A stretch of DNA of 64,000 nt from Lunularia cruciata. Taxonomy: Eukaryota > Streptophyta > Marchantiopsida > Lunulariales > Lunulariaceae. The stretch's first letter is position 1. The number at the start of each line of letters is the position of its first letter. Positions 11,366 through 21,423 of the stretch are shown one piece after another. The DNA lies in NCBI GenBank assembly GCA_948567375.1, contig OX419756.1, positions 28,064,552-28,128,551 of the forward strand, in the 5' to 3' direction. The notes beneath the pieces are model-generated. The model was not told the DNA's origin. It did not search any database and was given only the letters and a program-made list of their open reading frames with translations. Position numbers and translations under genes: made by a program.

Positions 11366-12088
11366 GTAATTCTTCTGGAATTCAGATACTCTCTCCAATG
11401 GTATTTTTTAACTTGGAGACATCATTTCAACAAGAGAACGTGAACGAATTAGTCGACACATTTATGCACTGAAAACAATTGAGAGAACAAGACAAGTTGA
11501 ACGAGACAAAAAACTCGTACAACACGTCAAATCCGCTCAAGGCGGATTCATAAGTCAATTATACTTTTGCAATGCATTATTTATCTTTTTGATCATTTTG
11601 TGTTAAAAAAATTTCTTGCGATAGCAAAAGTTCCCTTAGAATACTGTCATTTTATAAACTAAATGACAACGCAAATCAACCTGAATAAATATGTATACGA
11701 ACGTTTTTATTAAGGAAAAACCTAAAATTCAGCCTATTTTTAGGATTTGGAGAAGTCCAGATTCTCAAAGACCGAGATATTATTTGTTAACATTAAATTA
11801 ATTAATTTTTTATTTTTGACAATTGAAGATTATATATTCTTTTAATTATTACAGAAAAACTTTCAATAATAGTTTCAGATCTTAAATTACAGCCAACTTT
11901 TTCTCAATGGATTTACGCCTTAGCACCAAATTTTACTATAATTTTATCCTTATTAAACATTAAACATTTTTTAGTCTTATTTATTTTCCTATGATTTTGT
12001 TGAACTCTTAAAGTAGTCTAAACACATCAAGGATCCTTCTCAGTATTTCGGGCTCACGAATATTAGTATGATGTTCTTAACCATGCAG
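11366..12088 (+). other. AT-rich intron between hydrolase and NB-ARC exons
   Basis: A GTAATT donor at 11366 and a CCATGCAG acceptor ending at 12088 bound an AT-rich stretch with no coding sign. The same intron exists in the second unit (about 44315-45043) and aligns along most of its length. Confidence 0.6.
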
Positions 12089-13227
12089 AAAAAGGTCACA
12101 AAAGTGTCCGAGACAAGAGCGTCCCGTCCAGTTGGTATCGAATCAGTTGTCGAAGAGATGGTACTTTACTCAAGGAAAAGGATACACTAGCTCTATGGGG
12201 AATGGGCGGAATTGGGAAGAGTACTTTGGCCCATGCCATTTACATTCGTTTGAATTTGAATTCCGAATTTGAATTTGATTATACATGCTTTCTGAATAAT
12301 GTGAAATGGATCAAAGGAGAGGACGAAGAAGCCATGGTGAGTAAGGTGTTGACGAGTATGCGGGACGAAGAAACGCGAAAGCAAGGAGTATCTTTGGAGC
12401 AGCCAGAGGGTAAAACGCTTCTTGTTGTACTGGATGATATCGAAACCAGTCGCGATGTGAAACCCTTGGATGAATTCAGAAGTCTCGGTGGAACAGGAAG
12501 TTGTTTTATTGTGACTTCTCGTGACAGGCACCTTCTCGAGAAACTTGAAGATGAGAGTGACCAGTTTTATCTTTATCATGTACAACCTTTGAGGGATGAG
12601 GACGCAACAGCGTTGTTCATGAGGCATGCCTTTCCAAAAAAGGATCCACCTTCGTTTGTACAGAAGCTTTCGGAAGATATTGTGAAAGCATGCGGTGGTC
12701 TTCCTTTATCGCTGAAAGTTGTAGGAGGTCGTTTGCGCAATAACAAGAATGAGAATTGTTGGCAAGAGACTTTGCAGGCTTTGAAGGAAGGGGGGATTGT
12801 GGATAATGAAAATCAACTGTGGAAGACTTTGCAGATGAGTTATGAAAGTCTCAGTCCAAATCAGGCACAAATGTTTTTGGATGCTGCCACGGTGTTTTCC
12901 AGTTCTCCAAACCCAGGTTTCGTTTTGGATTTCCCTTTCAGTGGGTCTACACCTCCTTTAGAGGAATGGTCGCGTAGTGATAGTTGCTTCACGTTGGATA
13001 AAGCCTTGATTTCTTGGAGTAAGACCGTCGAGCAACCTCATAATTGTTGGACGAGTCTAGTTCAAAAGTGCTTGGTGGATGATGTTGAAGACTATTATTT
13101 GATCGAAATGCATGAGCAATTAAGAACCCTCTGTCAGAAGCTGGCAACTAGAAGCGCGAATAGCACTCTAAGGCTTTGGAGTCCAAAAATGTATCACGAT
13201 GCCTTGAAGAAGGATGATGACTTTCAG
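12089..13227 (+). CDS. NB-ARC module of the HNL-type gene (exon 4, one apparent frameshift)
   Basis: This is a nucleotide-binding switch domain of a plant NLR. In order it shows: P-loop GMGGIGKST (about 12196-12222), RNBS-A-like FDYTCFLNNV, kinase-2 LLVVLDDIE (about 12420), RNBS-B FIVTSRDRHL, RNBS-C with LRDEDATALF, GLPL as CGGLPLSLKV (about 12690), and an MHD-like MHE in IEMHEQLRTL (about 13108). The acceptor at 12089 sets a frame that hits a stop (12173-12175) just before the P-loop. Compared with 45044-46153, one base is missing near 12160, which shifts VVEEM...LLKEKD. This is either a real lesion or a consensus error. The donor GTTTGT follows codon CAG at 13227. Confidence 0.75.
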
Positions 13228-13324
13228 GTTTGTCCAAATCATGTGTTCTCTTCTGAGCAACATCCTGTACTCCGCAGTTAGTCTATTCTTGAAGCAGAAA
13301 TTAATACATTAATTAATATCACAG

Positions 13325-13392
13325 GCCTAAGAGTATCAGATAGTGTTAGTAAACCTTATGCTATTGGTTCCTTCAATTACTTGCTCGAAAAG
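13325..13392 (+). CDS. Possible small exon between NB-ARC and LRR
   Basis: A 68-nt stretch lies between TATCACAG and GTAAAGAG and reads LRVSDSVSKPYAIGSFN in the frame that runs cleanly into AAG at its end. It would fit between exon 4 and the LRR exon, but 68 nt does not preserve frame after exon 4 (which ends in phase 0). Either a base is missing or the splice site is different. Confidence 0.35.
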
Positions 13393-13454
13393 GTAAAGAG
13401 TCTCGTTGCTATATATAAAAAATATTGAGACCCTGAATATTCGTCAAAATGCAG

Positions 13455-13973
13455 AAGGTGGTGGCACTCCACATGTCCAGAGAAGAATTCGGAGGCAGGT
13501 TCGATAAGGATTTGTGCAACATGAGAAATTTGAGATTTCTCCAGGTCTCACACTCCTCGTGCTGGGTTTGCCGCAATTTTGCTACAGATGGTAGTACAAC
13601 AGCCATATCGTTAACAGCCAGCAGAGAATTACCATCCAGTCTTATGGTGATAATTTTGCAAGCGTGTCCTACTGTCATGTTCGAATCTTTCCCATTCCAT
13701 TTCGAGTCTTTACAAGACTTAGTCTTTTTGGACTTGGATGGCTTCTGGATAAAGGAGCTTTCCACCCTACCAAGACAGATGAAAAGCCTTCAAATTTTGA
13801 AGCTGGTTAACTTTCCTGTGCTACAGCGTTTGCCAGATATCTTTGGGGGATGTCCTGATCTAAGCACTTTGAGGTTATTTGCCTGCAGAAGTCTGAGGTA
13901 TTTGCCTGAAACGATCGGATCATTGCCCAGACTAAAAGATCTTGAAATAGAGGGTTGTACTCTAGAAAGCTAG
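13455..13973 (+). CDS. LRR module of the HNL-type gene
   Basis: It opens after an AATGCAG acceptor with KVVALHMSREEFGG, the usual link between NB-ARC and LRR. Plant leucine-rich repeats follow: LCNMRNLRFLQVS, LPSSLMVIILQAC, FESLQDLVFLDLDG, LPRQMKSLQILKLVN, LPDIFGGCPDLSTLRLFAC and LPETIGSLPRLKDLEIEGC. That is about six units of 23-25 residues, short compared with most plant NLRs. A TAG at 13971-13973 ends the frame. This is the only LRR copy in the window; both duplicated units lack it. It is the probable ligand or self-inhibition surface of the receptor. Confidence 0.7.
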   Translation, partial: KVVALHMSREEFGGRFDKDLCNMRNLRFLQVSHSSCWVCRNFATDGSTTAISLTASRELPSSLMVIILQACPTVMFESFPFHFESLQDLVFLDLDGFWIKELSTLPRQMKSLQILKLVNFPVLQRLPDIFGGCPDLSTLRLFACRSLRYLPETIGSLPRLKDLEIEGCTLES

Positions 13974-13975
13974 AG

Positions 13976-14930
13976 AAATTATTTCTCTGGCCATAATACA
14001 TGGCATAGATGTCCTCTGCGAATTGTATATCCTTGTGGCAGGAGGGCATCTAGACCAAGTGTACATGTTCTGTGAAAGAAGTCTTAACATGCAATGCTTG
14101 GTTGATATTAAGCATATCTTCGATGATCCACTATCTTCTTCTCTTGATCAAAACAATATGTGACCTTCGCTTCTAATTGCCTTGCAGGACTGGACAATCC
14201 CGAAATTCCGAATTTTTGGGAAGGGCGGTCTCACTTGTGCATGATTTTTTTTAGGAAATTGATAGCCGAGCCCGTCGTGCAAGTGAGAGAAACAATGACG
14301 ACGTGAATCGAGGCTGTCCCCATGAGATGCTACTGTAAGTACAGCCCTTTTGAGTAAGCGTTCTTATTTTATTTTAGGTCTCCTTTTCCGCACGTGCGCT
14401 TGGATCGTATTTTGATTCCTTTATATTTGTCCATTAAAAAGAAGTTCAAGTAGTAGCTACTTCTCGGGACATAATACATGGCATACGTGTCTTCTGCGAA
14501 TTGTATATCCTTGCGGCAGAAAGGCATCTAGACCAAGTTTACATGTTCAGTGAAAGAATTCTTAAAATAAAATGCATTGTTGATATTAAGCATATCTTCG
14601 ATGATCTACTATCTTCTTCCCTTGATCAAAACAATACGTGATTTTCGCTTTTAATTGCCTTGCAGGACTGGACCATATTCCGAAATCCATGGACAGATGG
14701 AATCATTTGTGGCTGATTTAAGTAAGAGTTTGAATAGCGTAATCCTTCTTGAAAGTGAGAGAATCAATGACGACGTGAATAGGGACGGTCTCAATGAGAT
14801 GCTACTGTAAGTACAGCCCTCTTCAGTAAGCGTTGTTGTTTTATTTTAGGTCTTCTTTTCCGCAAGGACGCTTGAATCGTATTTGATTCCTTTGAGTTTA
14901 TGTAACGAATTTATGTAGTTTACTCCAATT
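13976..14930 (+). repeat. Two tandem R units (about 485 bp) carrying exon-like pieces
   Basis: Unit 1 starts at 13976 and unit 2 at 14461. Both begin with a CATAATACATGGCATA segment, run through GGCATCTAGACCAAGT and AAGCATATCTTCGATGAT, and reach a TTGCAG acceptor before GACTGGAC. Further copies start at about 15962, 46380 and 46720. Unit 2 keeps an open exon; the exon-like part of unit 1 is degenerate. Confidence 0.65.
14666..14806 (+). CDS. R-unit exon, linker between LRR and TPR regions
   Basis: A 141-nt open exon is framed by CTTGCAG and GTAAGTACAG and begins and ends in phase 2. It encodes a hydrophilic, probably helical segment (GQMESFVADLSKSLN, then ERINDDVNRDGLNEML). The ends are compatible in phase with the TPR exon at 16900. 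A related piece at 15721-15810 (ASERINDDKNSLNET) has lost its donor (TTAAG instead of GTAAG). No family is recognised; it is probably a spacer of the same protein. Confidence 0.4.
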
Positions 14931-15157
14931 TTAAGATACAGTCCGCCTGTGATGTTGAAGTTATACCTATGAGATGTTCATACATCTGAATGGTCGATTC
15001 TCCAATTTAAATTGATCTGGGATCTTCTTAATCTCGTCAGTGGTTATTGGGGTCATCAAATATGATATCTGCCGAGGACATTTTGTTATATCTTTCTGTG
15101 TCTAAGAATACTTCCTCAAATAAGGACCTATTTAGTTTGGTCAATGACGGAATACTA

Positions 15158-15188
<31 letters not shown>

Positions 15189-15960
15189 TCTTCTTCAACT
15201 TAATATTCTTGTATTGAATGGGTTGTTTGCCTCCGTACGTGCTCATTTTCAACGTACATGACTGTCCACACAAACTATGTGAGTCTTCAACACGATAATC
15301 TCGACGGTACCTTATTGTTTTACGACAAAATTAAAGCGCAGCTGAATATATATCCGTTCTGCACATTACATTTCTATCTGTTGATTCGATCACTTCATTG
15401 CCCGTATAAATACATTCATACGCACGTATGCATTTTAATAGGATCATAATTCCTCGTTCTTTGAACTGCTTCCATTCTCCTATATATAGTTTTGACTAAT
15501 TATGGACCTAACTCAAAGTTTGAACTTTCTACAGTAAACCAACTGGATGCGTAAATAGAACACAAACACAACGCAGATATGTATAGGATAAATCCTAGTG
15601 AGGAATGTCTGTTTGTATGTAAAGCTGAAATTCATGAAGGGATTCCATCATATATGAATCTTTTAGCAAGTGTCATAGAGATATTTATCCTTCCAGAATG
15701 TCATCCTTTGTATCTGGCAGGTTTGTGAGTGCTCACAGATTCCTGAGCCATGCATTTGCAAGTGAGAGAATCAATGACGACAAGAATAGTCTCAATGAGA
15801 CGCCACCTTAAGACGCTTTTTATCTTTCTTTCTACGTATATTTTGCATCAAATTAAAGAATAGTTTTTGCAATACATTTTTCGAGTATTATCAAGGCAGT
15901 TATATTTAGCATGTCCTGTTAAAGAGTTTACTTTTTTTCCGATAAGAATAAGTTAAAGTT
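14930..15960. other. Intronic or intergenic stretch with a decayed exon
   Basis: It contains an AT-rich run with repeated TTTA near 15165-15190, a segment like 5560-6030, and the decayed R-type exon near 15721-15810. The 63-aa ORF at 15258-15449 has no counterpart and is not supported. Confidence 0.45.
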
Positions 15961-16198
15961 AGATATTTCTCGGGCCGTGACTTGGCATACATGTCCTCTG
16001 GGAATTGTATATCTTTGTTGCAGGAAGTCGTGTCCACCAAATTTACCTGTTTCTTGAAAGAGTCTTAGTTTCAATATAATACATTGTTGATTAAGATTCT
16101 CTCCGAACGGCTTCTGCTCTCATTTATGTTCAGATTATCTACCATCTTCTTTTATCGATGAAAACCAAACGTGATTTTTGCTTCTATGTGCCTCAAAG

Positions 16199-16344
16199 GA
16201 GTGTAGCAGATGACATAGATGACATAGTGAAAGTTTTGCTGATGGGATCTTCGTCGATTGATTCACTAAACGCCCCGGAGTGCAGTTCAGTTGCCCTTAG
16301 AGATGGGCTTATCCTTTTCTACGATGATAGAGAGCTCTTTACGC
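16199..16344 (+). CDS. Acidic exon-like segment in an R unit
   Basis: It is open between CTCAAAG and GTAAGTACAG and encodes SVADDIDDIVKVLL, then a Ser-rich stretch and RDGLILFYDDREL. It sits where the other R units have their exon and shares their donor, but its sequence differs. Its 3' phase (1) does not match the 5' phase of the exon at 16900, so it may be skipped, alternative or dead. Confidence 0.3.
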
Positions 16345-16899
16345 GTAAGTACAGGCCTTTTTTGTTATCGTTGCTTTAATTCCAGGTCTTCTTGCTTGAA
16401 TCGTATTTAATTCGCTTTGAGTTTACGTGAAGAATTAATGTATTTACGCCAAGTACTGTTCAAGTTATAACTATTAGCTGTTCAAGCTATCTGAGTGTTG
16501 GATTTATGCGTTAAATTGATGTGGGATATGTTTAATCTCATTACCGGTAATAATAATTGCAGAGCATGTATGTTATATCTTCCTGTGTACTAAGACATGA
16601 AGTTTTTCAACTTGAAATAGAACCTATTTAGTTTGGGTAATGATGGAATAGATATAATGACTGTTGAGTACTTATAATCCTAACTCCGAATAGGAATTTG
16701 TCAAATAGGTCAATTCAATGAATAAATAGAATGGGTACTGAACGTACATATTAAAATGATAGTTCAAAGTGAGGACAGTCGGTTTGTATGTGAAGACACA
16801 CCCAATAAGGGATAAAAGGAGTCCATTAAATATGAATTTTTGTTCAAGAGTCATAGAGATATCCACCTTTCCAGCAACGCCATTCCTTTTGTCTGGCAG

Positions 16900-17532
16900 A
16901 TGGAGTGATGTGAAAGAAGCCTTGGAAATTAACACGAATCCGAGTTTTCGACAGGACATCGAGCCACAATCCACTATGAGACATTTGCACCTGTAAGTCG
17001 ACTATAACATCTTCCTGGTTCTGGTATTTCCATTGCGTTCCATGCCACATTCAACGTCAATGATGTGTATTGTAATTTGATACAGTGTCCGGCATTTGTT
17101 TTGTTCACGCTGCTGATAGAGGGCGAGCAGAACGCAGAGCGAAGGTCGGAGATTTCAAAGCAGCTATTGAAGATATGGATATCGCCCTGCATTATAATAG
17201 TCTTGACAGAGATTTTAGCACCAAAGACTCCGTATCTACTACACTCCACTATAAAATATTGTTGTTGCAAGAGAGGGGGGTTCTGAAACGAATAACGGGA
17301 GACTTGGATGGGTGCGCTAGTAGATTTGAGCCAGAGCCTGGAGTGCGGGCAACTGGACTACGAAGTATTGAAGCACCGTGGGTTCGTGAAATTTCTATTG
17401 AAAGACATGGAAGGTGCTCGCCAAGATGCAGAACAAGCACTAGCAATCCAACCTAAGAATGCTTTTGAGCCTAGCAAGATATCCAATTGTTTAGGAACCA
17501 GCATAGTGGAGTACCTGGGCTTCACGCTCTAG
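16900..17532 (+). CDS. TPR tail, main copy (two exons, one apparent frameshift)
   Basis: Exon a is 16900-16992 (after GTCTGGCAG, before GTAAGTCG; WSDVKEALEINTN). Exon b is 17120-17532; using the acceptor CTGATAG keeps phase. Exon b reads RAKVGDFKAAIEDMDIALHYN, then GVLKRITGDLDGALVDLSQ after correcting one extra G near 17311, and HRGFVKFLLKDMEGARQDAE then QALAIQPKNAF. These match tetratricopeptide repeats (G-x2-x-A...DxxxAL...P) and stop at 17530-17532. TPRs mediate protein binding. Phase compatibility and position suggest 3' exons of the HNL-type gene, but the stop at 13971 leaves open a separate transcription unit. Confidence 0.55.
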
Positions 17533-18180
17533 GATAAAGAACGTCCTTATGCATGTGAGCTTTCTCTCAATAAGATGCAAGTGAATTCCAACGAGGTGTC
17601 TCCGCTCCTTGCAGATTGAATCAGTTTTACTTTTTTAAATTATGAGTCTCATTCTACCTTAACATTCACCTGCATTTCTGTCAGTGGAAATCTGCCTTGA
17701 CTTGATACAGTTGTAAATTCATACTGAAATCAGGTTCGTGCGCAAAGTACCTTAGGAAACCCTGGGTGAAGCTTGGAAGAACCTCATTCATCTAGCTCTG
17801 AGTATATTAAATTCTCAAACCTATAATAGATGTCTATATTTTGAGTGAAAGATACTACTAATCAACAACATTTCATCGGTAGTGGCTGGAATCAAGCATT
17901 AGATGATTGGCAGTAGCTATTGTCACGATAAGGTTTACACTCACTGATCATGCGGTCGTATTTTAAACGGGTCAATGTATAAACCTATTTATTTAGACAG
18001 GACTTTTACTTTTGCTCTGATTATATACTTAAAACTTCAAATTTGAAGCCGATAACGATTTGAAATATAAAGGACTCTTTAAAGTGAGGAGTCGAAGATT
18101 TAATTCTTTCGCGTACATGTTTAACTCCTGATTTATCAAAAAGGAACGTTTTGTCTGATACAACTTGTTGTAGACATTTC
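17533..18180. repeat. Spacer block S, copy 1 (truncated)
   Basis: It matches 6700-7320 and 47020-47640 and includes the GATGCAAGTGAATTCCAACG and CACTGATCATGCGGTCGTATTTTAAA regions. The match ends near 18180, where sequence copied from the ADT upstream side begins. This is a duplication junction. Confidence 0.65.
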
Positions 18181-18516
18181 AGTGAAAATTGTCCGTACAT
18201 GAAACAGCTGAGCTGGAATGAAGGACGGTTCTTCATATAGCGGCAGCAATGCTCTTTCTGATCATTGAAGGAGCAGCGGAGAGCTAGGTAAGCAGGAGAT
18301 GAGTGCCAAGGGTACAACTAAGGATGATATCAGAGAAAAGAGGAAACGAAGTAACATCAGATGTGATTTCCTTGTGTGACCACAGGAATGGCATTTGTGA
18401 TAACCGAAGGGACACGGGAGAAAACAGGACGGCAGTGAGCTACATGTAAACGAAACTACAGACAATAAGCAAACAACTATAGTATCAGCAAGACAGTAAA
18501 TGACGTAACAACGCAA

Positions 18517-18773
18517 GTGGTAACGCCATCAAGGGCCGACGCGGAGCGACTTCCAACTTCGTTTTGGTGTCCACAAGAACTAAATCTTGTCTCCCACTTT
18601 CCGCTGGTTCCAACTTCGAACTCTGGTTCGAAATAACCGAGTACTCAATTAACGTGCCTTCCGTTTTCTCTAGCTGAAGACATGCCCCACTGAATCGATA
18701 AAACAGCACATGAAGTTGGCCGTTCGGCACTGCGTCCAGCAATCAGGGGATCCAGGGCACCATCCGAAGACAT
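18517..18773 (-). pseudogene. Orphan first exon of arogenate dehydratase
   Basis: This is a near copy of ADT exon 1 (55045-55300), with the same SSDG start and the same [17 protein letters not shown] and [11 protein letters not shown]...QDLVLVDT segments. It carries one extra C (CCCC versus CCC near 18680), which shifts the frame. The donor GTGCGT has become TTGCGT at 18516. No other ADT exon follows: on the 3' side the sequence switches within 350 bp to spacer S. It is a duplicated promoter plus first exon that cannot make the enzyme. Confidence 0.75.
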
Positions 18774-18789
18774 TCACGGAACTTACAAC

Positions 18790-19740
18790 AAACCGATATT
18801 CAAACTTGTCCCTCGATTACGATGCAATTCCCAGCTCAAGAAGATGATGGCCTCAACAACCTGCCTAGATTCAGAACAGGTCAGCGCAGAAGCATTTTCC
18901 TAACAGCACTTCTACACCAACAATTTTTCAAACTTTACATCCGAAAATTCAATTTCAGGCAACCAAGTGCAAAAGACACTCAAAGTGTAAAGAGAACTTG
19001 GGCAGAGACGCTCAAAAGGTACCACCAGTACAGTAACCACCTTGGCATCCGACACTTGGGAAGAAATTGACGCGGGAGAACGGCAGCCATTATCTACAGT
19101 ATGTCTCGAGCATCATTTCTCGTGTCCCGTTTCCTTCCGTCCTCTACATATGTCAAGAGGGGAGGAACAGCGCCATGATTGTGGATGAAACAGATACGAT
19201 GTTTCGCTATCCTTTCAGTACAATCATACGTAAGTCAATGTGCTGTGCCGCTTATGCTGCCTGCACTGTTTGGTGACTTGACATTTGTCTGCAGTACACA
19301 GCTGCTGCTGCTCCTCCGGCAGGACTTGGAGGCGCTGTTCGGCGCCCATACGATGGAGCACCACGACGACCACGCGGTTGTACCACGAGACTGTACAACG
19401 GCAGCGGGACTCCGTAACCAGGTACGTTGATAAGGACGAGATGATGTCCAGAAACGGAGTTGATCGATACGAACGAATTTTTGTATTGTATCGTATCCAA
19501 TAAGGTATTCATACCGTACCGCTCTTTTCTCCCTATGGCTATTTTGCTTCGTTTGTTCGAGGATTTGGTTTCGATTTTCCCCGACAGTTCATTACTGTTT
19601 CTATTTGATCTTTTCTCATTAACCTTTGTTTATATTGTAGTAGCTTTTCTTCACAACAAAGTAAATTTCTATAAAAAATTCAACTCATTCTTGCAAAGTT
19701 TTTTTAATGCCTTAGCACTACATTGTCAGGCTAGATAAAT
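18790..19740. repeat. Copy of the ADT upstream flank
   Basis: It is colinear with 55310-56200 at high identity. It holds plus-strand ORFs also present in the other copy: one starting MQFPAQEDDGLNNLPRFRTG at 18822 and one with LRQDLEALFGAHTMEHHDDH near 19310-19420, flanked by GTCTGCAG and GTACGTTG. The second differs by one in-frame CTG codon between copies, which suggests but does not prove an exon of a divergent gene. I recognise no family. A bidirectional promoter between it and ADT is possible. Confidence 0.5.
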
Positions 19741-19949
19741 AAATAAATAAAGGAAATTTATAAAGATTATGGATATACTGGCACAGAAATCCATAATATT
19801 TATAAAGAAAGGAACAGTGTAAAAACATTTACAGATAGGGTACAGAAATCCATAATATTCAAAAAAAGAAAGGTATAGTTCAAAAATATTTACAGATAAA
19901 GGTACACTTTATTATCACTTAGAGAAAACTTTAGTATGCGGCATTATGA

Positions 19950-21256
19950 CCATAGTCACATGTTCAGACTATTATGTCCTTTTTCTATGCATTTGCCACA
20001 GGAAAGTCGATTTTCTAACTCCATTTCTCCACAACTTTGAATCTTAATTTTCTTGGGTAAACTTGCTTGCTTGATATGCAAAAGTGGACAAATGAGATTG
20101 TCCTTTGCACACATTTCCAAATCTACTGCAATAACAGCTTCATTGTATGCTTTTTTAAGCTCTGAAATCATATAAGATATTTGCGCAAAGACAAAGGGTG
20201 ATTGGTGTGTTTTCCTTGCAAGTGCACATGCATGGATGCATGGAAGGTGATATTGTTGGAAAGCTTTATGTGAACAAATTTTCATATAGATTAACACAAA
20301 ATCCACTACTTCTTTGATACAGAACTTCAAGGTTGTTAGTACCAAAGAGGAAACCCGGTGCAAATGTGTGCATCTTGAAAGGTTGGTTGAATTTTTTATT
20401 GAACATTTTCTGAGATCAAAATCACTATGCTAGTGTTTGCTAGCTTGATACATCGCTTGTGGATGAGCACACCACTCTTATGCACAACTTGCAAGATTCC
20501 TTCAAGCAGCTCAGCCTCCCTTGCCTCCAAGATCCAAGAGTTGGTAGATTCAAACATATTTGACATCAATATGCCAAATTGTGGAATTGAATAAGCATCC
20601 AAGGTGGTTATCATATTCTGCACAAATATGAGTCAGCCTCCTCATTCATCTTTGTAATTTGAGCCGATGAAACTTCAAATGCATTGATTGTTAGTGCTTT
20701 TGCAGTTGCATGAATCTTGCTATTGAGTTTTGTTTTAAATTTCTCTACCTATGAAGAAAGCAATTAGACTTGAGAATATTATAGACCCTTGTCAATATCT
20801 ACATCATGAATGCCCCAAGGAATGCTAATCACAAGGAGTTGTTACTTAAAGCTCTGAATAGATGAGCATAATTTGATGGAATTACTCTATGTCACAATTC
20901 ATTATTGCAAATGTTAGATAATGGACACATATAGTAACTATCAGCTTAGCTATAGGATTGGAGTAGGAAGAATATAAAAAGTGCAAGAATGAGCTTCTCT
21001 CCATTCTAGTGGACCAAAGTAAGCAAATAAACTAGCAAGTACTACAAACTAGCAAGATTTGATTTGTAAGTTTCTTGATCATAACAAAGAAATTGTTGAC
21101 TCATTCTCTTGGAGGAATATAGCATGAAACCTGCTTTTCTACCAATCTTTTCATCTTTTGTTAGGACATGTGTGGAGTTAAGTTAAGTAAGTATATCTTT
21201 TGATTAATCAGGTGGATTCTAGTGGACTTGAACCCTAGACATATCCAACATCTAAA
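19950..21256 (-). pseudogene. MuDR-like transposase relic (MULE), copy 1
   Basis: Minus-strand fragments recall the C-terminal half of Mutator-like transposases: ESTNSWILEAREAELLEG (about 20500-20560), then a SWIM-type zinc finger region CSHKAFQQYHLPCIHACALA (about 20210-20270) and a CCHC-like LSCGKCIEKGHNS (about 19965-20010). Frames are broken between pieces. The copy aligns with 56200-57980 and is cut at about 21256 by G0 LTR-related sequence, so the catalytic part is absent. The transposase would have acted in the nucleus on its terminal inverted repeats; it is dead here. Confidence 0.6.
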
Positions 21257-21271
21257 GACCAAATGTCATGC

Positions 21272-21273
<2 letters not shown>

Positions 21274-21350
<77 letters not shown>
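21274..21350. repeat. (TA)n microsatellite
   Basis: A near-perfect run of alternating T and A, about 75 bp, lies at the edge of the G0 LTR-related sequence. The Tyr/Ile ORFs on both strands (21235-21423 and 21263-21550) are artefacts of this repeat. Confidence 0.95.
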
Positions 21351-21352
<2 letters not shown>

Positions 21353-21423
21353 ACTCTATCAACATCATATACTATAGAGCACAGCTCACACAGAAGCCAT
21401 ACATGGACTCTAAAGTGCCACAA

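Noticed and set aside
12193-12627. 144-residue minus-strand ORF
   Set aside because: It is the reverse-strand shadow of the NB-ARC exon; the same happens at 45180-45512.
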